Assembly (NCBI RefSeq): GCF_045679555.1
Contig: NC_092092.1
Coordinates: 17,049,591-17,113,590, forward strand
DNA length: 64,000 nt
From: Salvelinus alpinus
Lineage: Eukaryota > Chordata > Actinopteri > Salmoniformes > Salmonidae
Reading direction: 5' to 3'
The notes below the pieces were generated by a model, which did no database searches, was not told the DNA's origin, and saw only the letters and a list, made by a program, of their open reading frames with translations. Shown piece by piece: positions 33,701-45,700 of this stretch. Positions within the stretch are counted from its first letter, which is position 1. Each line of letters begins with the position of its first letter. The translations under genes were made by a program, and so were the position numbers.

Positions 33701-36700
33701 TGGATTTTTCTTACATTTTAATTTCAAACTCATATTTAACTTTAGCAGGGTATGAAATTATCATTCCCCTAATGTACGCCTAAAAACAGGGGTGTCAAAC
33801 TCATCCTAGTGTCTGTATTTTTTTTTTCTTCTTTCAGTTAAGACCTAGACAACCAGGTGAGGAGTTCCTTACTAATTAGTGACCTAGACAACCAGGTGAG
33901 GAGTTCCTTACTAATTAGTGACCTAGACAACCAGGTGAGGAGTTCCTTACTAATTAGTGACCTAGACAACCAGGTGAGGGGAGTTCCTTACTAATTAGTG
34001 ACCTAGACAACCAGGTGAGTTCCTTACTAATTAGTGACCTAGACAACCAGGTGAGGGGAGTTCCTTACTAATTAGGGACCTAGACAACCAGGTGAGGGAG
34101 GTTCTTTACTAATTAGTGACCTAGACAACCAGGTGAGGGGAGTTCCTTACTAATTAGTGACCTAGACAACCAGGTGAGGGGAGTTCCTTACTAATTAGGG
34201 ACCTAGACAACCAGGTGAGGGGAGTTCCTTACTAATTAGGGACCTAGACAACCAGGTGAGGGGAGTTCCTTACTAATTAGTGACCTAGACAACCAGGTGA
34301 GGGGAGTTCCTTACTAATTAGTGACCTAGACAACCAGGTGAGGGGAGTTCCTTACTAATTAGTGACCTAGACAACCAGGTGAGGGGAGTTCCTTACTAAT
34401 TAGGGACCTAGACAACCAGGTGAGGGGAGTTCCTTACTAATTAGTGACCTAGACAACCAGGTGAGGGGAGTTCCTTACTAATTAGTGACCTAGACAACCA
34501 GGTGAGGGGAGTTCCTTACTAATTAGTGACCTAGACAACCAGGTGAGGGGAGTTCCTTACTAATTAGTGACCTAGACAACCAGGTGAGGGGAGTTCCTTA
34601 CTAATTAGTGACCTAGACAACCAGGTGAGGGGAGTTCCTTACTAATTAGTGACCTAGACAACCAGGTGAGGGGAGTTCCTTACTAATTAGTGACCTAGAC
34701 AACCAGGTGAGGGGAGTTCCTTACTAATTAGTGACCTTATTTCGTTAATCAAGTACAAGGGAGGAGTGGAAACCCGCCGATACTCGGCCCTCCATGGAAT
34801 GAGTTTGACACGTGCCTTAAAAGCATCCAAATTATATCGGGGCTTTTCTCTGTCCTACATGTCTACATTTGTAATGGTGAAGATTATTATTTTTTGTTTG
34901 TTTCATATTTAATAGATTTCGGGTCTTGACAATGTGCTGTTTATTCTCCATATTCTGTCGCTCAGTGCATTTTCTGTTGGTGTAATTAAGCATGATACTG
35001 GAGAATGATCTGATATTACTATTGGTGTAATTAAGCATGATACTGGAGAATGATGTGATATCAAAATATCATGATTTTATTTTAACACAGTAAATTGTTG
35101 AGCATTATTTTTGGGGAAAAAATGTAGTCAAATCTTGAATAGCTTTTCTTACTTTGAGAGAAAAAAATGGTGTAGTCTTTTATAGTTGGGAATAGTAATC
35201 TCAGGTGTCCTGGAAATTATTTGTAGAGATGAAATTTTTCATCCTCGTTGGATGCTCCTTGAATTTGCCTTTTTTATTGCTACGTCTGTCAATCTTATTG
35301 ATTTTGTATGATTTTGGTCACCTAAGATAATAGTTCCTGCCTGGATTTCATCAAATATAGCTTAAATTCTATACACAAAAAACAACACCATATTTGCCCC
35401 TTGGGGGATATACAATGAAATCGATGTGTATTTTTCACCATGTATGGTATAATTTAACATAAGAAAACGGCCTTCTTGGTCCATGTGCTGGGATATATGA
35501 GAACATGGTGTTATTTATCAGGATGCCTACACCTCTGATGTTAGTACAGTAGGTGGCAGCATAGGCCTCTCCAACCCAGCTCCTCTTTAAATGTTACATT
35601 TATCCTTTTTTAAATGTAACTCTTGCAGGAAAACCACATCTACTGACAATCTCTAAGTCTTCGAAAACCATATGCTTTTTTTACCCCTACATGAAGCCTG
35701 TGAACATTCCATGTATTTTGTTGGTCTTTACTTGTTTAAACTCAGTTAACCTTGTCTCTCCCGTCTATCATCGAAGAACCAGATAACATTTTAGCAGACA
35801 TGTCACATGAGGGCGGTGGACATTCCATGGGATGGGAGAGTCATGGTATTCATCAAATCAAAATGTATTAGTTGTATACGCCGAATACAACAGGTGTAGA
35901 CCTTACAGTGAAATGCTTACTTACGAGCCCCTAACCAACAATGCTGTTTAAAAGAAAATATGAGTAAGAATGAGAAATAAAAGTACAAATGAAGTAGTAA
36001 AATAACAATAGCGAGGCTATATACAGGGGGTACCAAAACAGAGTCATTGTGCGGGGGCACTGGTTAGTTGAGGTATAATATACATGTAGGTAGAGTTATT
36101 AAAGTGACTATGCATAGATGACAACAGAGAGTAGCAGCGGTATAAAACAGCAGGGGGGACAATGCAAATAGTCTGGTTAGCCATTTGATTAGATGTTCAA
36201 GAGTCTTATGGCTTGGGGGTAGAAGCTGTTTTAGAAGCCTCTTGGACCTAGACTTGGCGCTCCGGTACCGCTTCCTGTGAGGTAGCAGAGAGAACAGTCT
36301 ATGACTACAGTGGCTGGAGTCTGACAATTTCTAGAGCCTTCCTCTGACACCGCCTGGTGTAGAGGTCCTGGATGGCAGGAAGCTTGGCCCCGGTGATGTA
36401 CTGGGCCGTATGCACTACCCTCTGTAGAGCCTTGCGGTCAGAGTCTGAGCAGTTGCCATACCAGTCAGTGATGCAACCCGTCAACCCGAACCCGATGCAA
36501 CCTGAAACCCGATGCTTTCGATGGTGCATCTGTAAAACCTTTTGAGGATCTGAGGACCCATGCCAAATCTTTTTAGTCTCCTGAGGGGGAAGAGGTTTTG
36601 TCGTGCCCTCTTCACGACTGTCTTGGTGTGTTTGGACCATGATAGTTTGTTGGTGATGTGAGGAACTTGAAGCTCTCAACCTCTTCCACTACAGCCCCGT

Positions 36701-39700
36701 CGATGAGAATAGGGGTGTGCTCGGTCCTCTTTTTCCTGTAGTCCACAATCATCTCCTTTGTCTTGATCACGTTGAGGGAGAGGTTCTTGTCCTGGCACCA
36801 CACGGCCAGGTTTCTGACCTCCCTATAGGCTGTCTCATCATTGTCGGTGATCAGGCCTACCACTGTTGTGTCATCGGCAAACTTAATGATGGTGTTAAAG
36901 TCGTGCCTGGCCATGCAGTCATGAGTGAACAGGGAGTGCAGGAAGGGACTGAGCACGCAACCCTGAGGGACCCCTGTGTTGAGGAGCAGCGTGGCGGGTT
37001 TGTTGTTTCCTACCCTCACCACCTGGGGGCGGCCCGTCAGGAAGTCCAGGATCCACTTGCAGAGGGAGGTGTTTAGTCCCAGGGTCCTTAGCTTATTGAT
37101 GCGCTTTGAGGGCACTATGGTGTTGAACGCTGAGCTGTAGTCAATGAACAGCATTCTCACATAGGTGTTCCTTTTGTCCAGGTGGGAACGGGCAGTGTGG
37201 AGTGCAATAGAGATTGCATCATCTGTGGATCTGTTGGGGCGGTATGCAAATTGGAGTGGGTCTAGTGTTAATGGGATAATGGAGTTGATGTGAGCCATGA
37301 CCAGCGTTTCAAAGCTCTTTATGGCTACAGACTTGAGTTCTACGGGTTGGTAGTCATTTAGGCAGGTTACCTTAGTGTTCTTGGGCACAGGGACTATGGT
37401 GGTCTGCTTAAAACATGTTGGTATTACATACTCGGACAGGGAGAGGTTGAAAATGTCAGTGAAGACACTTGCCAGTTGGTCAGCACATGCTCTGAGTACA
37501 CGTCCTGGTAATCCGTCTGGCCTTGCGGCCTTTGAATGCTGATCTGTTAGGTCTTACTCACATCGGCTGCGGAGAGAGTGATCACACAGTCTTCCGGAAC
37601 TTCAGGTGCGCTCATGCATGTTTCAGTGTTATTTGCTTTGAAGCGAGCATAGAAGTAATTTAGCTCGTCTGGTCGGCTCGTGTCACTGGGCAGCTCTCAG
37701 CTGTGCTTCCCGTTGTAGTCTGTAATAGTTTGCAAGCCCTGCCACATCCGACGAGCATCAGTACGATTCGATCTTAGTCCTGTATTGACGCTTTGCATGT
37801 TTGATGGTTCGTCGAAGGGCAAAGCGGGATTTCTTATAAGCTTCCGGGTTATAGTCTCGCTCCTTGAATGTGGCAGATCTAGTCTTTAGCTCAGTGCGGA
37901 TGTTGCCTGTGATCCATGGCTTCTGGTTGGTATGTCATTACGGTCACTGTGGGGACGACATCATCGATGCACTTATTGATGAAGCCAATGACTGATGTGG
38001 TGTACTCCTCAATGCCATCTGAAGAATCTCGGAACATATTCCAGTCTGTGCTAGAAAAACAGTCCTGTGGCTTAGCATCTGCTTCATCTGACTACTTTTT
38101 TATTGATCCAGTCACTGGTGCTCCCTGCTTTAATTTTTGCCTCTGTTCCGTCCTACAGCGTATAACCAGCCAGCTGTATGTTGATAATGTCGTCGTTCAG
38201 CCATGACTCCATGAAGCATAAGATTTTACAGATTTGAATGTTCCGTTGGTGGTTTAATCTTCCGTGTAGGTCATCAATTTTATTTGACAAAGATTGCACT
38301 TTTGCAATCCCTATTAACCTTTTTGCCGGCCGTATCATTGTTCTAGGAGGCTACACCAGATGTACCAAACAGGCCTTATCATTGTTCTAGGAGGCTTTAC
38401 TTTGGGTCAGTTTGTTTTGTAAGTGAAGATGCATTTTATGAAGAATAAAGCAGTCTAGTTTCCAGTGGAGCTAGCTCTGTCTGTCTCTCTCTCTGTATGT
38501 CTGTCTGTGATGATGTGTTTCTCTGTGTGAGGTTAATGTGTCTGTTTTGAACTTTAGACAACCACCGGTGGTTCACCCCTAAGATTTCTGGGACAGTTCC
38601 GGGGGCGAGGGATGGCCACTCAGCCTGCATCCTGGGGAAGGCCATGTACATCTTTGGAGGATACGAGCAGCTGGTGAGTCCTGACCTTTAACCCTGACCC
38701 CTTTGTCCTGGTAAAGGCCATGTACGTCTTTGGAGGGTATGAGCAGCTGGTACTAGTGCTGAGCAATTAACCAAGATTTTGGTTATTTTTCCTTTTTTAA
38801 ACAACTAATTGACCGACGTCAGTTCAATTATTTGAATTCCATTTCATTGAGTTTTTTTCTGTGAGCTTTGTGCAGTTCTGTAGCGATAAATCAGATCAAG
38901 CCTGAACTGTGCGATGTAGTAGGGAGTTGTAGTTTTCAACAGGCCAATATTCTACAAACTGTAGTTTTAACTCAGAAAACGTAGTTTTCAACTACAATGA
39001 CCATGATCCATTGCGCGGCCGCTTAAACATGTCCAGTCTGTGCGAGCAAGAATCATGCCCCGTTTACACCGTGATGTATTTCATTTCACCATACGTCATC
39101 TTCACAGTCTTGCCTCTCGACGGAACGGACAACTGTAGTTTTTGTAACGCCAAATGGAGGAGAACATGTCTCTCGTGAGATATCATATTTATTTTGGGAG
39201 ATCGCAAAATATGATATTTTCATTCAAGACATATAAGTATATTCTTTCAGGTGATAAAAAATGTTTTGTTTAGTTACTTTTTCCTCAACTTGTTTCTCTA
39301 ACTTTATAGCAAGTCAAGTTAGCTTGTACTGCAGAGCAGCTAGCGAGCTAAAAGCTGGGTTAGGTTGAAGATACCATGCAGCTAGCGAAAGGCTAGGTTG
39401 AAGATACCATGTAGCTAGCTAAAAGCTAGGCTAGGTTGAAGATACCATGTAGCTAGCTAAAAGCTAGGCTAGGTTGAAAATACCATGTAGCTAGCTAAAA
39501 GCTAGGCTAGGTTGAAGATACCATGTAGCTAGCTAAAAGCTAGGCTAGGTTGAAGATACCATGTAGCTAGCTAAAAGCTAGGCTAGGTTGAAAATACCAT
39601 GTAGCTAGCTAAAAGCTAGGCTAGGTTGAAGATACCATGTAGCTAGCTAAAAGCTAGGCTAGGTTGAAGATACCATGTAGCTAGCTAAAAGCTAGGCTAG

Positions 39701-42700
39701 GTTGAAAATACCATGTAGCTAGCTAAAAGCTAGGCTAGGTTGAAGATACCATGTAGCTAGCTAAAAGCTAGGCTAGGTTGAAGATACCATGTAGCTAACG
39801 ACCGCCACCTAATAACTATCATCAAATACAAACGACATTACCATCACAACAAACTTAAACAGGAGGCAACAGTCATATCATATAATTGGCCTAACAGCCA
39901 ATGTGGATTTAAAAAAATTACTATTAAAATAGCCTTCACTTATAGGAATTGGTAATTGTTTCAAAGTTGCTAGCTATTCCATAAAGCCATCACTGATAAA
40001 TAAATTTTCATATTCTCAGTTTCGGTAACTTCTTATTCTTTGACGGACTCAGGCTGGACTGAAGACGACGCAAAGTTGAACATTGCAGTGTCCGTCTCGC
40101 AACGGAGCCTTCAACTGCACAGGGCTGTTGCGTTGTCACTCCATAGTGGATTTCTCCATTTAAATGCATGACATCCAGCACAACGTAACTGAGTGCTTAT
40201 TGGTAATGTGAACGAGGCTCGGAGCCTCTGTTAAACAATACACATGGGCTGTTAGGCCAATTATATGATATGACTGTCGCCTCCTGTTTAAGTTTATTGT
40301 GATGTTAATGACGTTTGTTTATAATAATCATTAGGTGGAGGTCGCTAGCTACAATCTATCTTCAACCTAGCATAGCTTTTAGCCAGCTAGCTGCTCTGCA
40401 GTGCAAGTTAGCTTGACTTGCTATAAAGTTAGAGTAACAAGTTGAGGAAAAAGTAACAAAACATGGTTTATCACCTGAAACAATGTATTTATCCTGTCTT
40501 GAATGAAAATGTCATATTTTGCGATCTCTGACGAGAGACAGGCTCTCCTCCATCTTGTGTTACAGACACTACAGTTGCGGGGCAAGACTCTGTAAAGATG
40601 ACAAACGGCGTAATGAAATACATCACGATGTAAACGGGGCATGATTCTTGCTCGCACAGACTGGACATGTTTAAGCGGCCGCGCAATGGATCATGGTCAT
40701 TGTAGTTAATTACCACATTTTCTGAGCTAAACTACAGGATGTAGAATATTGACCTGTTGGAAACTACAACTCCCTACTACATCGCACAGTTCAGGCTTGA
40801 TCAGATTTTTCTCTACAGAAACTGCACATCGAGCTCACAGAAAAAAAACTACGAAATGGAATTAAAATAATTGAACAGACGTCGGTCGGTAAGTTATTTT
40901 AAAACCGAAAAATAACCAACATTTCGGTTAATCGCTCAGCACTAATATACGTCACGATGTAAACGGGGCATGAGAGAAGTGCGAACGCACGATTGAGAGA
41001 GATAGAAAGCAGTTGATCTTGATACTTTTATGACTGCTAAATACAAACGGTGTCTTATTTACGTTGAAGAACTAGTAAAATAGTGATTTTGACAGACAGC
41101 AGCAGCTCATTAGAGATGAGATGATGACTTGGAATGAAATAATAGTCATCAAATAAAACAAATATCTGATTAAAGTGATGTGAATTAATGATGGTTAATC
41201 AGCAGTCAGCATCATGGGACTTGTATTAATAGTTGTATTCTGTGTTACAGCATTCAACCCACAGTGCATTTCATGTCCATTTTTTTTTATTGGAACAGAA
41301 AACCTTTTTTCAATAATCTAACCGAAACGACCTCATATCACTAATCGCTCACCAGTAGCTAGTACGAGTACTATCTGAACCATAGATGCATATGTCTATT
41401 CTCTCTGCACAACATGGCAGTGAATGTCTCACTTCTGTTTCCTCTGTATGATGTTACCATGACATTCTCCTGTTCCAGGCTGACTGCTTCTCCAATGACA
41501 TCCACAAGCTGGACACCACAACCATGGCCTGGTCACTAATCAATGCAAGGGTGAGTTACCTTACACCTTACATAGAGAGGCCACCATTTGAATAGCTGTT
41601 GTCCTAAGAGGAGACCGCCATGTTACACCTGGCTTACTGTGCACAGCACCATACACACACACGGCTCAGAGATGATCCATCATATTTTCTGTTGCTGCAT
41701 CCAAGAGTGTCAGATTTCAATTTCTTGGCATTACTAGTCCAGTGCATTGGTCTTATTGAGCAGATATAACAGAGGCCCTTCACCATCCGTTGGGAGACAG
41801 GCACTAAAAGCCTGGAGAGAAGATTATACACAGTACAAAACGTTAGGAACACCTTTAGCCCTTAGGACAGCCTCAATTTGTCGGGACATGGACTCAAGAT
41901 GTTGAAAGCGTTCCACAGCGATGCTTAGTTTTCACCCTGACCCTACCCTGTAGTGATTTAGTTTTCACCCTGACCCTACCCTGTAGTGATTTAGTTTTCA
42001 CCCTGACCCTACCCTGTAGTGATTTAGTTTTCACCCTGACCCTACCCTGTAGTGATTTAGTTTTCACCCTGACCCTACCCTGTAGTGATTTAGTTTTCAC
42101 CCTGACCCTACCCTGTAGTGATTTAGTTTTCACCCTGACCCTACCCTGTAGTGATTTAGTTTTCACCCTGACCCTACCCTGTAGTGATTTAGTTTTCACC
42201 CTGACCCTACCCTGTAGTGATTTAGTTTTCACCCTGACCCTACCCTGTAGTGATTTAGTTTTCACCCTGACCCTACCCTGTAGTGATTTAGTTTTCACCC
42301 TGACCCTACCCTGTAGTGATTTAGTTTTCACCCTGACCCTACCCTGTAGTGATTTAGTTTTCACCCTGACCCTACCCTGTAGTGATTTAGTTTTCACCCT
42401 GACCCTACCCTGTAGTGATTTAGTTTTCACCCTGACCCTACCCTGTAGTGATTTAGTTTTCACCCTGACCCTACCCTGTAGTGATTTAGTTTTCACCCTG
42501 ACCCTACCCTGTAGTGATTTAGTTTTCACCCTGACCCTACCCTGTAGTGATTTAGTTTTCACCCTGACCCTACCCTGTAGTGATTTAGTTTTCACCCTGA
42601 CCCTACCCTGTAGTGATTTAGTTTTCACCCTGACCCTACCCTGTAGTGATTTAGTTTTCACCCTGACCCTACCCTGTAGTGATTTAGTTTTCACCCTGAC

Positions 42701-45700
42701 CCTACCCTGTAGTGATTTAGTTTTCACCCTGACCCTACCCTGTAGTGATTTAGTTTTCACCCTGACCCTACCCTGTAGTGATTTAGTTTTCACCCTGACC
42801 CTACCCTGTAGTGATTTAGTTTTCACCCTGACCCTACCCTGTAGTGATTTAGTTTTCACCCTGACCCTACCCTGTAGTGATTTAGTTTTCACCCTGACCC
42901 TACCCTGTAGTGATTTAGTTTTCACCCTGACCCTACCCTGTAGTGATTTAGTTTTCACCCTGACCCTACCCTGTAGTGATTTAGTTTTCACCCTGACCCT
43001 ACCCTGTAGTGATTTAGTTTTCACCCTGACCCTACCCTGTAGTGATTTAGTTTTCACCCTGACCCTACCCTGTAGTGATTTAGTTTTCACCCTGACCCTA
43101 CCCTGTAGTGATTTAGTTTTCACCCTGACCCTACCCTGTAGTGATTTAGTTTTCACCCTGACCCTACCCTGTAGTGATTTAGTTTTCACCCTGACCCTAC
43201 CCTGTAGTGATTTAGTTTTCACCCTGACCCTACCCTGTAGTGATTTAGTTTTCACCCTGACCCTACCCTGTAGTGATTTAGTTTTCACCCTGACCCTACC
43301 CTGTAGTGATTTAGTTTTCACCCTGACCCTACCCTGTAGTGATTTAGTTTTCACCCTGACCCTACCCTGTAGTGATTTAGTTTTCACCCTGACCCTACCC
43401 TGTAGTGATTTAGTTTTCACCCTGACCCTACCCTGTAGTGATTTAGTTTTCACCCTGACCCTACCCTGTAGTGATTTAGTTTTCACCCTGACCCTACCCT
43501 GTAGTGATTTAGTTTTCACCCTGACCCTACCCTGTAGTGATTTAGTTTTCACCCTGACCCTACCCTGTAGTGATTTAGTTTTCACCCTGACCCTACCCTG
43601 TAGTGATTTAGTTTTCACCCTGACCCTACCCTGTAGTGATTTAGTTTTCACCCTGACCCTACCCTGTAGTGATTTAGTTTTCACCCTGACCCTACCCTGT
43701 AGTGATTTAGTTTTTACCCTGACCCTACCCTGTAGTGATTTAGTTTTCACCCTGACCCTACCCTGTAGTGATTTAGTTTTCACCCTGACCCTACCCTGTA
43801 GTGATTTAGTTTTCACCCTGACCCTACCCTGTAGTGATTTAGTTTTCACCCTGACCCTACCCTGTAGTGAATTAGTTTTCACCCTGACCCTACCCTGTAG
43901 TGAATTAGTTTTCACCCTGACCCTACCCTGTAGTGATTTAGTTTTCACCCTGACCCTACCCTGTAGTGATTTAGTTTTCACCCTGACCCTACCCTGTAGT
44001 GATTTAGTTTTCACCCTGACCCTACCCTGTAGTGATTTAGTTTTCACCCTGACCCTACCCTGTAGTGATTTAGTTTTCACCCTGACCCTACCCTGTAGTG
44101 ATTTAGTTTTCACCCTGACCCTACCCTGTAGTGATTTAGTTTTCACCCTGACCCTACCCTGTAGTGAATTAGTTTTCACCCTGACCCTACCCTGTAGTGA
44201 ATTAGTTTTCACCCTGACCCTACCCTGTAGTGATTTAGTTTTCACCCTGACCCTACCCTGTAGTGATTTAGTTTTCACCCTGACCCTACCCTGTAGTGAT
44301 TTAGTTTTCACCCTGACCCTACCCTGTAGTGATTTAGTTTTCACCCTGACCCTACCCTGTAGTGATTTAGTTTTCACCCTGACCCTACCCTGTAGTGATT
44401 TAGTTTTCACCCTGACCCTACCCTGTAGTGATTTAGTTTTCACCCTGACCCTACCCTGTAGTGATTTAGTTTTCACCCTGACCCTACCCTGTAGTGATTT
44501 AGTTTTCACCCTGACCCTACCCTGTAGTGATTTAGTTTTCACCCTGACCCTACCCTGTAGTGATTTAGTTTTCACCCTGACCCTACCCTGTAGTGAATTA
44601 GTTTTCACCCTGACCCTACCCTGTAGTGATTTAGTTTTCACCCTGACCCTACCCTGTAGTGATTTAGTTTTCACCCTGACCCTACCCTGTAGTGATTTAG
44701 TTTTCACCCTGACCCTACCCTGTAGTGATTTAGTTTTCACCCTGACCCTACCCTGTAGTGATTTAGTTTTCACCCTGACCCTACCCTGTAGTGATTTAGT
44801 TTTCACCCTGACCCTACCCTGTAGTGATTTAGTTTTCACCCTGACCCTACCCTGTAGTGATTTAGTTTTCACCCTGACCCTACCCTGTAGTGATTTAGTT
44901 TTCACCCTGACCCTACCCTGTAGTGATTTAGTTTTCACCCTGACCCTACCCTGTAGTGATTTAGTTTTCACCCTGACCCTACCCTGTAGTGATTTAGTTT
45001 TCACCCTGACCCTACCCTGTAGTGATTTAGTTTTCACCCTGACCCTACCCTGTAGTGATTTAGTTTTCACCCTGACCCTACCCTGTAGTGATTTAGTTTT
45101 CACCCTGACCCTACCCTGTAGTGATTTAGTTTTCACCCTGACCCTACCCTGTAGTGATTTAGTTTTCACCCTGACCCTACCCTGTAGTGATTTAGTTTTC
45201 ACCCTGACCCTACCCTGTAGTGATTTAGTTTTCACCCTGACCCTACCCTGTAGTGATTTAGTTTTCACCCTGACCCTACCCTGTAGTGATTTAGTTTTCA
45301 CCCTGACCCTACCCTGTAGTGATTTAGTTTTCACCCTGACCCTACCCTGTAGTGATTTAGTTTTCACCCTGACCCTACCCTGTAGTGATTTAGTTTTCAC
45401 CCTGACCCTACCCTGTAGTGATTTAGTTTTCACCCTGACCCTACCCTGTAGTGATTTAGTTTTCACCCTGACCCTACCCTGTAGTGATTTAGTTTTCACC
45501 CTGACCCTACCCTGTAGTGATTTAGTTTTCACCCTGACCCTACCCTGTAGTGATTTAGTTTTCACCCTGACCCTACCCTGTAGTGATTTAGTTTTCACCC
45601 TGACCCTACCCTGTAGTGATTTAGTTTTCACCCTGACCCTACCCTGTAGTGATTTAGTTTTCACCCTGACCCTACCCTGTAGTGATTTAGTTTTCACCCT

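Noticed and set aside
36612..37388. Reverse transcriptase as a host gene
   Set aside because: It belongs to a frameshifted, 5'-truncated LINE with related copies at 20610 and 48545.
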